From: Sthenelais limicola
Taxonomy: Eukaryota > Annelida > Polychaeta > Phyllodocida > Sigalionidae
Direction: 5' to 3'
DNA length: 64,000 bases
Assembly (NCBI GenBank): GCA_942159475.1
Contig: OW804102.1
Location: 29,828,873-29,892,872, forward strand
How positions within the stretch are numbered: the stretch's first letter is position 1; each line of letters opens with the position of its first letter. Made by a program: the position numbers and the translations under genes. This document shows, one piece after another, positions 12,587 through 24,640 of the stretch. Under the pieces are notes generated by a model. That model saw only the letters and a program-made list of their open reading frames with translations, was not told where the DNA came from and made no database searches.

Positions 12587-12955
12587 TGTGTCGAATCGTC
12601 AGAAAATGGACATTTCGCCTTCACCAATTCTCTCAAATAACCCAAATTTCAGATAAAAGGGAGGTTTAAAATACAGTTGACCATAGTCAAAATGATATTC
12701 ATAATCAACACAATATACCAAAGGTACCCAGATATGCCTACTATTTATCGCTTTCAGTCTAATTTAGCAGAATTTACTAAAATTTAGTAAATTCTGCTAA
12801 ATTAGACTAAAAGCGATAAATAGTAGGCATATCTGGGTACCTTTGGTATATTGTGTTGATTATGAATATCATTTTGACTATGGTCAACTGTATTTTAAAC
12901 CTCCCTTTTATCTGTCTAAAGTTACTTATTGTACATTTTCTCATGATCTGACCCT
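12587..12955. mobile_element. Foldback derivative of the TGGGTCAG MITE
   Basis: Eroded family termini at both edges surround a giant palindrome: arms 12650-12781 and 12783-12914 (132 bp each) around a single central base at 12782. By eye I see one mismatch. It consists of two inverted copies of one half of the MITE, joined at the ACTAAA inner block. Confidence 0.88.
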
Positions 12956-13257
12956 CATAGAACATGATTTGGTGTGTGGGCTGAGACAGTAATGTTATAT
13001 ATGTTTTAACATCTATTTCATTTAAAGCCGCATTCTCAGCTAGTTAAAAACTGAATACCTTCTATTTTCTGTTCCATTCTTTTCCAACCCATCTAAAAAG
13101 CATTCAAAAGTTTTGGTGAATTGTGTTCTCTTGGTATTGCTACACAAGTGCACATAATAATATTATGTAGCTCGTATTTGGGACACACGCTTAAATCTTT
13201 TCCTGTGGTCGCTTCACTTATTATCGCTCCCAGGCGGCCGTATTCTCTAGGCATATT

Positions 13258-13503
13258 CGACTTCGGGAGTTTCAGCAAGGCTATCCTATATATGTAACCG
13301 TATCCGTACCCCTGATATACAAACATGTTAAAAAGAAGAAAGAGGCTCAGCAAAACATGGAGGGGAAAACGTTACATAACACATCAAACAAAATGTTTCA
13401 CTCCCATTTGTTATCGCTCATAAGAATGCGTCGAAATTCACACAAAAACATACGTATACGGTTACGTGATTGAGATAGGTTTGCTTGCAGAACCTCCCTA
13501 TTG
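13258..13503. mobile_element. TIR element, AGGGAGGTT family, copy 1
   Basis: Ends CGGGAGTTTCAGCAAGG and inverse TTGCTTGCAGAACCTCCCT. Interior shares ACCGTATCCGTA and GTGATTGAGATAGG with 21790-22013. Confidence 0.6.
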
Positions 13504-15410
13504 TGTTGGCCTTCCCTCACAGTGGTGCCAACCACCCACATTCTGGCCTTTGACTCAAGGTTCTCCGAGTATGAAATTGCTCCTAGATTCCCCAGCCAAT
13601 CGTAATAATAAACTCTAGCTGTGCGATAAATTCCATGCCAGATGTCAGTTGAGAAATCTGTCCCTATATTTACATGTGAAATATTTCTGAGTTTTGCAGT
13701 AAATTTATGACTTAGTGTTGGCTATCTTGTCACATATGCATGAAGAATTTACCGTATATAAAAACATACTGTAGGCCTGGCTTCAGCCGCCCATTAAATG
13801 TAAACAGTTATACTTCCATGCTCTCAATGAGAAGAATCCTTTTATGCAGGTTCGTCTGTTCAAACTAACTGTTAGCAAAGGTGACTTTCTAGAAGCACAA
13901 TATGGCCCTGGATTTCACTCCAGGCATTGTAGTGAGTAGAGACATACATCACAAGCCATGCAATATTGTGACCCTTCCCTAAGTATACTCCATCCCAGAG
14001 GGAATGTTGCATGGATTGAAGCGCTAAGTGAAAAAATACAGATTGATAAAAGCTCTGATGACATTAGGGTCAACATTTCTCGTAGCTTTTTTCCTAGTTT
14101 AGCAGTCATACAATTGTTTAACCTGGTATATGGTTCATTCCTAGTCATACTTTATGTGTTATATGATTTTTCCCCTTCATTAGTAGAAGCAAGCTATTCA
14201 ATTACAGGGCATGCATGGGCTTGTTGCATAAGCGAAGGAAAGGAATTGTTGTAAGAATTCCGTCACAGGTAAGAAGGAAAAACATCCTTCCAACGTGCAA
14301 GTCCCAGCTAGTAGGAATAGGCTATACACATGGTGGGTAGGAATAAAGGTTCCCATGCGCACGGAAGAAAGGGGGGGAGATTGCAGGAATTCCCACATAC
14401 ATTTTCCCCCTCCTTACCTTATGCAACAGGCCCCTGTGGAGATCTATTAAAGTGTCATTCTCTTACAACATTATTTTTTACTCATCAATTTTAATAATCC
14501 TTTAACAGTTTATCCATTACTCATTATTGTTCTGCTATATGTATTTATACAAGAATTTCAAGTTGAACCGCCCAACAGAAAACGAGTGTTGTTGCACGAT
14601 GAAAACAGCAACAACGGATGTCGGCGGGCCACCAAATTATGAATTATGAAATTATGAGTTTCATGAGGACTTGTAATAAAGACATCTGGATAATATCCTC
14701 AATGAATTCGGTCGAGTGAACGTCGGAAGGTCAGAAGAAGAATGGTAAAACAGATCTTTGTTGGGACCCGGGTAACTGTGCAAAGCTATCAATTATTGCA
14801 GTGGTGCAGGGGAAAAATGGAACAAAAAGTAGAAAATATCTACTTTTTGATCGATGTTAACTGAGAATGTTGCTTTAAGATAAGCCAAGGTTTTTCATCA
14901 GTAATCACAAGATCCCAGACAATCAACTTGCAAAGGATGATTTGATCCAAGGAATATAAAAACAATTATCTACATATTGCTGCTTTTGAATTGCAGTCGG
15001 ACACTTTGAACACTTTGAAAATACTTTGATAAATAATTGGTGACAAAGAATCAAATTAATGAGTGAGGAGAAAGGAAGACAGATTGTCGGTTTGCTATTC
15101 AGGAATGATACCCACTGCATTGCAATGGTTGCTCCTCGAGGGATGTGCTCACTATCATTCCTTTACAGCTCTGAGTTACTCTGTCTTACAACAATATATT
15201 AATAGCTATCAAGCATACCTGTTCCTGGTGAGGGAAGACATGGAAATATAGAGAGAAATTGTATATTATCGCAGATATATGGCAGAAAGGCAGAGATAGA
15301 TATGTTCATAAATTATGACAGGTTTCAGCAAAATGAGTCTGAAAAAGTTGCAAGTCGAGGTATGATAAGCTGCTTATGAGGGTCTGTATTAGTATAAACA
15401 GCAAAAATAT
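13504..15410. other. Non-coding DNA
   Basis: Only the dispersed repeat at 14808-14905 stands out; open frames up to 98 codons have no domain. Confidence 0.55.
14808..14905 (+). repeat. Dispersed repeat shared with 45608-45712
   Basis: Common blocks GGAACAAAAAGTAGAAAAT, then TTAACTGAGAA and GGTTTTTCAT in the same order. Function unknown. Confidence 0.55.
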
Positions 15411-15482
15411 GAAGTTCCCTGTGTTAGCCGCAGGTGATTTTAATGATTCAAGTATATCTTGCATCTTCAATCTATATATATA
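15411..15482 (+). repeat. Dispersed repeat shared with 17624-17709
   Basis: Common blocks AGTTCCCTGTGTTA, CCGCAGGTGATTT and AATGATTCAA, followed by a similar CATC/CAATCTAT stretch. Confidence 0.6.
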
Positions 15483-15504
15483 ATATTAGCAAAGTACCCG
15501 TCCT

Positions 15505-15835
15505 CTGGGCAGTCCCCCTCTCTCCCCACACTTCCCCCTCTCCCTCTTTTCCCTTTCCCGCTTTTCTGTCTCTCATACCTGTTTTTCTCTTCCCTCCCAT
15601 CTCCGATTCTCTCCTCTCCCTCCCTTCTCCTCATGCTCCCCCTCCTCGCTTTCTCTCCCTCCCCTACATCCTCTCTCTCCCCTCTTTTCCTACCTCCTCT
15701 TCTTTCCTTCCCCCTCCCTCTTTCCTATTCCCCCATCCTCTCCCTTTTCTTCACTCTCCCCTCCTTCACCCTCTCCCCCTCCCCCTCTCCAATACTCCCA
15801 CCCTCTCCCTCCTCTCTTTTTCATTCTCCCACGCC
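15505..15835. repeat. CT-rich pyrimidine tract
   Basis: About 330 bp of CTCCC/TTCCC on the plus strand. Two overlapping Pro/Ser/Leu-rich frames here are low-complexity artefacts. Confidence 0.88.
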
Positions 15836-15839
15836 TCTG

Positions 15840-17069
15840 CATATTGTTGGGTCCCCCTGGAAGGGATGTAGTAGCTTGTGGGAAATGACATAGTATCTCA
15901 CAGGAGCTTTCCCAGGCTATAGAGTTTGGAGATCACAATTTAAAAAAGGCTTCAAAATCACATTTTCACTCCAAATACCTTCACAAACCACATATAATGT
16001 CCTCCAGACAGGGTCGACTGACCTGTACAGACCAAACAAATAGATGAGGAGATCACAGATTCCCAGAACATGTCTGACAAAAAAAACCTTCTTGAGCTTT
16101 ATATATTAGATGCCAATGCAGGAATGTCGAGCTCTGCACGCTTCTCTGGACTACGAAGGTCTCTGCAGGGGTTGGTTGGTTAACACATAGTACAAATGTG
16201 TGAGTTTCCCAAATTGGTGTTATCCATTTAAGTGAACATATAATTAAGTATTATATATATATGTAATCATGAGACAAATTAAAACTATCGGAGGATCAAC
16301 ACGTGTTGTGTTTAGCAAGTGTAAACCAATATCTCATATCATATTTCAAGCTAACGGATGGAAGACCTGGATTTCATCCAGAAGCCCGGTTATCCATGTG
16401 TCTATCTCACACCTGCAAAACATCAGACAAATAAAGTATTTTTCAGTTCAATCTCCGCGTTGGATGTAACCGTGTGGAACATAATAATCAACTTTGTATC
16501 AACCATAACATGCGTTTTGAACATATAGTTTAAATCACAATGTATATTGCTGGCGTTGGGTTAAAAGTATGACGCATGTGTGAGCTCGAGTGGGATACAT
16601 GTCTAATATCTTTTTAATGAAATAAATATATAAAACGCTCCTACGGTTATCAACAGTATTCTTTACACTGATTATATCGTTATCCTCATATATGTTTATT
16701 ATCCATTATAATGAGCTAGAATGAAGATCATTACAGTATGTCACAGACACAACTCAACCCTTTGCAAGGGAAATAGAGAGAGAGGTATAGATAGAGTAGA
16801 GAGGTCTCTATATAGATAGGGTTTGGCCAATCAATAGGACACATGTGTGAGCGGTGCCAGGAGAGGGCCGACCTAATCAGGCTGGGGGCTTTGAAGCAGG
16901 CAGGAGCACCGAGTGAAGTGGGACAGCTAGCATCTGCTCTGCACTGGAGGGGGTACTGGAGGAGGTCACACCCTTATATAGGCCCTCAAACCCCCTGGGG
17001 TAGATATGGGCTGGAGGAATAGGGTGGAGGAGGGTTTGAGTGGGAGTCAGTTAATATATATGCTGAACC
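15840..17069. other. Non-coding DNA
   Basis: A locally GC-richer patch at 16850-17060 has no frame with a recognisable motif. Confidence 0.5.
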
Positions 17070-17330
17070 CTGGACGAATCGTGGCCCATGCGAAAACCAT
17101 TTTCGCCGAAAATAAACACAAGCTTATGACCCATGCCTCTACAACAGAAAACCGATATATCTCCAAACCCTATTCAACGGACTTTTCTCCCTTAATTCGA
17201 TCTTAGACTCTCTAATAATATCATTCTTTCATCAATCGAAAGGGAATTGTATCAATAACTACATTCGTGAGTTTAAAAGAAATCTGAGTCCCAGAGGTGA
17301 AGATATTAGTCATATTAAAAAATAAAATGA
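17070..17330 (+). repeat. Dispersed repeat, inverted partner at 55330-55595
   Basis: Shares with the complement of 55330-55595: GACGAATCGTGGCCC, GCGAAAACCATTTTCGC, CACCAAACCCTAT-like, AATTCGATCTTAG and GTGAGTTTAAAAGA in order. No complete protein. It could be the remnant of a longer element. Confidence 0.6.
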
Positions 17331-17623
17331 CTCGAAAATGAGACAAATGTAAAATGGCTGGCTGCTCTGGGACAAGACCTCACAATGTCCAGTTTGGAAG
17401 TCTGACAGCCTACCCAATTGACCATTGAGACTGCCTATAGAGTACATGCATGTATTTTTTTTTTAATAAATTTTATTGACAAAGTTTCACATAGTGATAG
17501 TTCTCATTCGTCGAAAATATATACACATTAGCCATACCCATTGATTCATAGCATTTAAGGTGCACTTTAATCCCACATTCTCCTCATGTTGATTGAGGAG
17601 AATGGGGAAAATGAATCATCTAT

Positions 17624-17709
17624 GGAGTTCCCTGTGTTACCCGCAGGTGATTTAATGATTCAAATTATCATAAAATCTGATATTGCATCTGCAATCTATT
17701 TCTATAGCT
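17624..17709 (+). repeat. Dispersed repeat shared with 15411-15482
   Basis: Second copy of the AGTTCCCTGTGTTA repeat. Confidence 0.6.
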
Positions 17710-20700
17710 TGCAGGATTGTCTAGGTTTGCACGCTTCTCATGACAGAAAAAGAAATTATTGGTTATAGTATTTAAAGGTGTTAATAGTCTTTGCGTTACT
17801 TCCATTGGTGCCAGCTAGTCCCAAATGTGAACATTTTTTTAATATGAAATAAATGGGTATTTCATATTATATTTGAAAAAACTCAATAGTTGAGGAAATA
17901 CATGGTAGTTTTTGTATACATGCCATTAATACAGGGCATTTGAAAGCTTATGATACATGACTGTACTTTGTATATTGGTGGCTGTGTGTTGCACCAGTTC
18001 TCATTAAAGCACTGGTAGTTTTATTGCTTACAATATACTATGATTGAATAGAATATTACCTGCGATTTCATCAATGATGGTGATATTGATCAATCGCAGA
18101 CAAGCATTCTTATAGCCGCGATTCGGGATTATACCCATTAAGAAAATAACATAGCTGTCAAAAACTATTTTCAATGCATGGCCTCTGGCCGCATGTGGGA
18201 TACAAACTATTTAATTCATGTTAATTATTAAAGTGTAAACTCGAGCCATTGAATCACACTTGTAGTTCTAACTTCTCATTCAGTTCTAAATATGCGATAC
18301 CCCATGTTATATCTATCCCGATCCGTTGGACCCGATGAGAGTTATTGCTCCAGAACTAAGAACAAAATAACTAGTGCAGAGGAGTGAAAACGCAAATTAT
18401 ACTATTCGGTATATTTGCTAGTTGCCATCTTTACTCGTGATTGAGAGAAAATAAGTGAGATCAGTGCTTAGATATACTCAGGTAAACCAGTGCGAGTTGA
18501 ACGCACTCCTCTGGGAAGTATGCTGGGCCACTGGGTACTCTGTTGTGTGACAATGCACCGCTCCCCAGGCCTAATATTGTGCAGTGCGCCCTATAGTCCT
18601 AGATCAGTGGGTCACAAGGCGTTATACCATATTCAAATACTCAAACTTATATCGGGACAATGAGCACTATAGGATGTGCTCCACATTGGAAGTCGTTTGT
18701 TTATCTTAACTGTGTTTAAAAGCTGCATTCTCTATTAATATATATTTTTTATTTTAAACTGAAGATTGCCTACATTTTGTCCTGTTCTCCCTACCCATGT
18801 GAAAGTCATATTACTAACATTTTGAAAGATTTTAACCTGTTGCATTTGCTGCAGGCCTTTACAATTGCCCGGTTTTTTTTATTACAGCGGCCCACCGAAA
18901 TCCTTTCCTGCGGTGACCTAACTTATTATCGCTCACCAGAGCTCGATTTCTTTCAACCGATTCTACTTCAAATCATCGCACAAACATAACATATAGCAGC
19001 AGCGGAAACATTGATTATAGTTCTCTTTATCAGACAATGACATAATTTGGTAAGATTGTTCCCCAGTAATTGCTACTTGTAATTGCTAATTGTTCCCCAG
19101 AGTATGCAGCCTTAATCTATATATATCTGAGGTTCACTTGACTTTTATCGATGACCATCAAGTCATTAAAATGTCTGAGATAGTGAGTCTCAATTAAACT
19201 TATTGAAGTTCGGGAAAGTCAGACCTTTTACCCAGTCCATCAAGTAGGCAAGCATTTAAAATTTAACTCAAAGCAACCGCTAAGTATTGCCCTCTCAACA
19301 TAAGCCTTTGCTTGTGACTGCCTTTTTAAATCTGCTTTACTTCCTAAGTCCTACGCCTGAGGCCGCCCAGTCAAAGCTAGACTAGCTTTCCTCTCCTTAA
19401 TTCCTCACAACTACAGTCAGTGGAAACATGTACACATGCTATGATTGGGAGAGCTTCTCTGTTTCCTTTTCTAAATGAACAATACTTTTGTACTGCAGAA
19501 TTAATAACAGTAAATAACTGGTCATATGAATCTTTTTTCTAAAGGCTAACACTGAATCGCCAATATAAGTTAAGTGATGCGAATCCTTTCAATATTCAGT
19601 ATAGCTGGTAAAGCACTGACTCCACTGGGCCTCTCTCCGTGTGTGGTCGCTTCTTGAGAGTGCCCACCTTTTCATTGTCCATTTCCCCTGATTGACACCT
19701 CCTGGGAAAGTGGTAGGAACAATATTATGCATTCCACAAGCATGGCAAGAAAGACCTTTGGAAATGTGTCTTCATACTTGTCCATGAAAAACTATTCATT
19801 AATGAATGAACATATGATCTACACAAATAAAATCATTGAATTGTATAGGTTGTTTAAGCCTGTATCAAGAGGGAAAAGGACGTCGAACTTACTCTCCCAT
19901 ATATTATATGGGTGTATAAAAACATCCACCAGAAGTCCTTTTCAATACGACCATGTCTATAGGCAATCCTGCATCAAAGTAAATGTTTAAGTACCCAGAG
20001 AAAAGGCACTACGCGTCCGTTTAGATGTAGCCTCTCTATACCCTTTGGTGGAGGTAGATGTGGACTTGAACTTAATGGAATGGAGGGCCTTTCATGATAG
20101 GGCCTTTGATAGACATTTAATTCATCAATCTTTAATCAACCATAGTGGCACAAGGTTCTAAAAGATCAAGACCTTTTTGCACTAAGCCTTGGTCAAACAA
20201 ACAATAATGAGCCCCAGGAAGTTAGATATTGTTTACAATAACAAAAATATTATGCAAAGTATCCATCAAATATTTTCGATTTCGATTAACATTGTTTGAA
20301 AATGATGGACTATCATGTTTTTGAGTGTAGACGACAGTTTTGATATGAACAATGTTTTTGGTAATAATTAACTACTACTGTTAGAATATAATTATACATA
20401 ATAGTATCAACTGTATTTCTATTTATAATCACTATATTCGAATGTACAGCTATACCTGAGAACAGTGTATATATGACACAATGCTTACTGGAATAAAATA
20501 TCTAAATACAATGCTTGACAGGATCCTTTTAATGAAATAAATAGATAATACATAATAAACTCCAGTTCTTTGGTCAGGCACTTAAGGAAATGTATTTCTA
20601 CAAGAAGGAAACCGCCTCTTCTTTCCAGACACATTGTGCTTCCTGACACTTATACCCTATATTAGTCGAACCATACTTGACAATTCAACACTGGAAATGA

Positions 20701-21532
20701 ATCTGTATTTGATTCGTCTATTGAGTGTAATGCCTTCAGCTACCCAGAGCAGTTCCTGGTTCTGTATGTAAGCATATTATAAGTGGTATTTACTCATTAT
20801 GCCTCTCTTCTCTCTATATTTGAATCGTCAGGTTGCCTCTGTCATCCGCTTTATTTTTTAGAAATCCAACAATCTGTCTTTAACGTGTCCTTGCTGTTCT
20901 AAAACAAGCAAGCAAAGTCAGTATCTTTGGGATTTCCTATGTGCTGAGTTCGTATTTATAACAGACTGACTATTGGTAGTCATTGGTAGTCATTGAAACA
21001 TAAAGTGTGATTGATATATCAAAGGAAAGAGGTAGTCGTACCCTTGATAAAGTTTTACAAAACAAATAATATTTGTGTGAATTCTGTATAGTGGACTGAC
21101 AATTCGATATAAAGTTCGAGCAAACTGGTTTGTGACACTCTTGTGAAGTTTCTGCCATCAATAGTGATAATTTAAGATAAAGGCTTTTGCCTCACTCCCT
21201 ATGCTGTTACCACCCGATTGTAAAGAATAGATAATACTGGGGACATCCTTTTGACGTCAGAGAAAATTGCTTTGATCTAATTCCGAACATGCAATCGAAA
21301 GGGATTTGAATCTTTTGATCTGATCGTTCTAGAGTAAAGTCTATAGAACCCCTTGGCCAGGGGCCTATTCACAAATAATGATGCCATGCATTTCTCAATA
21401 CGGATGCCAGAATCGATGAGAATATACTTAGTGATCTACGTTCTATGTTGTGAAGATCTGGTCACAGTATGGTGTAATAGAATCTAGTGGTGTTCTTTTT
21501 GAATCAGGTTATTGTCATTAGGCGTATATATA
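17710..21532. other. Long non-coding stretch
   Basis: 3.8 kb without a confident gene or element. 18885-18945 resembles 13190-13235 (CTTATTATCGCTC shared), a short dispersed repeat. Confidence 0.5.
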
Positions 21533-21754
21533 TGGGTAAATTCACCAGAAAATGTACAATTTGCCTTCAAATAATCTAAATTTAAGACAAAAGTGAGGTT
21601 CAAAATACGATTCAACATAACTAACAGATTGTTTGAATCAAGGCAATATCAAATATGTTCAGATATACCTAGTATTGACCATTGCTCAGTGTAATTTAGC
21701 AGAATTTACTAAATGGTTAGATCTGCCAATTGTATATTTCTGAAAATCTGACCA
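21533..21754. mobile_element. TGGGTCAG-family MITE
   Basis: Reverse-oriented copy: TGGGTAAATTCACCAGAAAA at the left, TGAAAATCTGACCA at the right, following a (TA)n flank. Interior AGCAGAATTTACTAAATG is diagnostic. Confidence 0.75.
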
Positions 21755-21789
21755 GTATGCTCTTCCTCGATTCCCCAACATACACATAC

Positions 21790-22013
21790 TAGGGAGGTTC
21801 AGCATCTGGACCAAACCTATACGTAAACGTATCCGTATCTGTGATATGCAGCTTTACCTTAAAAGGAAAAAGGAAACGTAACGTAACATATCAAGCAAAA
21901 TGTTTCATCTCACAGTTAATTTGTCATACATGAAAGTGCGACGTAATTCACAAAAAAAGATACGTGTAAAGTTATGTAATTGAGATAGGGTTGCTTGCGG
22001 AAACCTCCCTACT
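21790..22013. mobile_element. TIR element, AGGGAGGTT family, copy 2
   Basis: Ends TAGGGAGGTTCAGCA and inverse TGCGGAAACCTCCCTA, with interior matching 13258-13503. Confidence 0.65.
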
Positions 22014-22099
22014 ATCATAGGTCTCGTCCTGCTTTTTTTCCCTTTCAACTCCAGTTAAAGAACCTATTTATGCGTGTGCTTTCGCACCTTCCTATCTGT

Positions 22100-22415
22100 C
22101 TTTCGTTTGCTGTCCCTTTCTTGGTTCCACACCCTTTGTCTCTCTGTCTCTCTGTCCCCCTTTTTCTGTGCTATATTCCTGTTTGTCCTCTCTTTTTTAA
22201 AAGAAATTCTCCCACACTTTCCAACTGCTCCGACCTTCCTTAACCCCCCCCCCCGTCCCCCGCCTTATTCAATCATTCCTAAAACTCCCAGCCCCTCGCA
22301 TACACCCTGTCTCTCACAGTCTTCCACCACCTCATTACGGTCCCCACCCCCATATATCTCCCCACCCCCCTTACCACCCTCCCCCACTACTACCTCTCAT
22401 CTCCTCTCTCCCCAC
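22100..22415. repeat. Pyrimidine-rich tract
   Basis: CT-rich with C runs; overlapping open frames here are low complexity. Confidence 0.75.
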
Positions 22416-22584
22416 TAATACGTCTACCTTAATGACATCAGGATCTGAGGCATAAGGCACCAACAAAAGGGACGACACACGCAGGCAGTGGAAGCTTTCA
22501 AAATAGAAAGCTCTCAAATAGAAAGCACCTGCTTGTCTTTAATGGTTGATCCTCTCTCCCTATCTCTCTCTCTATGTCCCTATA

Positions 22585-22822
22585 TGAGTCAGATGTCCAG
22601 ACAATGTACAATTCATCTTCACCAATATTTTCAATAAAAACAAATTTCAGCCGAAAATAAATTTCAAAAGACAGTTCAACCTAATCAAACCGATTGCTAG
22701 AATCAATGCAATGCCGAATATACTCGAATGTACGTAGTATTGACCAAATTGCAGCCTAATTTAAACTAAATTGACTAAATGTGTAGAGCTGCCAATTGCA
22801 CATTTTCTGGATATCTGTCCCT
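22585..22822. mobile_element. TGGGTCAG-family MITE
   Basis: Reverse-oriented copy flanked by TATA on both sides; left TGAGTCAGATGTCCAG, right TGCACATTTTCTGGATATCT. Confidence 0.75.
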
Positions 22823-23053
22823 ATATGCCACCACCAGAACTGGATTGCTCCCAGTCTGTAAACAATGTGTAGCAATGCGTATAAACACTGAGGACAATTC
22901 CATCAGATCCTGGTGTGTATTGAGTACATTACAGGTCACTCCACCGCATCATGGTCATAAACATTAGAACTCGTTTTTAAGGGGGTAGATGTTCGGTTGC
23001 TAGAAATATAGACGAGGCAGTGGAATGTTGATATGAGGCAGGGCGACAGCAGG

Positions 23054-23292
23054 TGGGTCAGGTCTTCAGAAAACGTACAATTTCCAAATCTACACATTGG
23101 GTAAATTCTGCTAAATTAGACTGAGAAGTTCTCACTATTCGGCATATTTAGCTATGTTTGATATTGCCTTGATTCAAACAATCTGTTTGGTTTATGTTAA
23201 ACTGGATTTTGAACCTGATTTTTTTTCTAAAATTTGAGTTATTGGAGAGGATTGGTGAAGGGGAATTGTACATTTACTGGCGATTTCACCCA
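23054..23292. mobile_element. TGGGTCAG-family MITE
   Basis: 239 bp. Left TGGGTCAGGTCTTCAG, right CTGGCGATTTCACCCA; the flanking TA is not preserved. Confidence 0.82.
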
Positions 23293-23399
23293 CGAATGTG
23301 TCAGAAGTATATTATATAAGGGAGGTCTATGTTATACAAATAAGATGTCAGAGGATATAGATGTCTAAGTGCTCATATGACAATAAAATGTTAATATCA

Positions 23400-23670
23400 T
23401 TGAGGTAGATATTTGGAGTTGGTAGATAGTAGGGTATCAGGTAGTTATCTATCAAGGCATTATATTATATCGCCGGTAGATATGTATCAAGGAGTTAGAG
23501 GCATGAGGTAGTGTTAATGTGTGATGGAAGGAACACTGGAACACATTTGCGATTTTAGTAATATGATAATATGATAAATGGGTGACAATTAATGTTACAT
23601 AAGAGAAGGTAGATTAGTCAGGGTGGTAGATATGTATTAGGGAAGTAGATCTATGAATCAAGGAGGTAGA
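23400..23670 (+). repeat. Degenerate GGTAGATAT-type repeat
   Basis: The motif GGTAGAT recurs irregularly about seven times with AAGGAG spacers. Confidence 0.5.
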
Positions 23671-23734
23671 TACCTTTTTATTACCCTTTGGTCTCTGCTT
23701 TGAGTAGTCCAGAGGCTATAACAACCTTACGCTG

Positions 23735-23876
23735 AGACTAAAGTGATTAATAACCTCCATTTCGGGCCTGCTGGTGCACTGTTTGTGCAGAATCCCGAGG
23801 TTCGCCACGTGATTATACACAAAACAGTGCACCAGCAACCCCTGAATGTCAGTCATTAATCGTTTAAAAACTAAAA
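23735..23876. mobile_element. Short palindromic element, GCTGGTGCAC family
   Basis: Begins AGACTAAAGTGATTAATAAC and GCCTGCTGGTGCACTGTTT; the right side has the inverse (ACAGTGCACCAGCA, then CATTAATCG). Relatives at 28417-28563, 57412-57545, 52258-52385 and 25240-25475. Confidence 0.65.
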
Positions 23877-24369
23877 ACTCATATATAATAGGTCCAATAA
23901 AACATGAGTGGTGCATTGGTCACACTTACGGCTGTACACCTATAGATAGCCCTACGCTGGATAACTACTGGGACATTTCCCCTGCCTTGGTGTCCCTGAT
24001 TGTATTATCTTCTGATAAGGTTCCACTCCGTGTATATCTATGGCTCCTTACCACAAACTATTGATCCGTTTGCCGGTATAGGTGTTTCTCTTCTTTGGAT
24101 TATTTAGAAAGGATGGGTAATTTAAAGTAGTGTTCCTAGTCTGATCCACCGATTTTTTTTTGCATGATTCGATTTGTTAAGCATCATTAGAATTGAGGGA
24201 CATATCAGTTCTATGATTCTTCCATTATTACTGTATTGCTTCTAGGACAATGGGCAGTATTTCCATAGTTTACTGTCAATACTGCCCTTTAGAGCAGCAG
24301 TTTGAGGACCTTCTTTTGGGCATAAACAATATGTCCCCATTTTCGAAGGGGAATAAATAATCATATACG

Positions 24370-24640
24370 TATGTGATTTCAGGGGTGCTATTCAGGGGTG
24401 CTATTTGAAAAGTCAAATAGCACCTATGTGCATTCGAGCCGAATATCAACAAGATTGATTGAAAGTAAGGTAAAATACTATTTAAATCGAGTTCTCTTGT
24501 TGATTTAGTATGTAACAAATACCTAATAGCACTCTGTTTGGTTTGTAATCGATCTCGACATAGTGTCAAATCGCACTCCACCCCTTTGGGGTGGAGTGCG
24601 ATTTGACACTACATCTTTTAATATTTTATCATCAGATGGA
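24370..24640. mobile_element. Palindromic repeat family, copy 2, with perfect hairpin
   Basis: Homologous to 8626-9035. It contains a perfect 24-bp inverted repeat at 24561-24584 and 24588-24611 around the loop TTT. Confidence 0.75.

Noticed and set aside
15434..15893. Overlapping proline-rich frames of about 145 codons
   Set aside because: Both read through a CT-rich tract in two frames at once, so neither is a gene.
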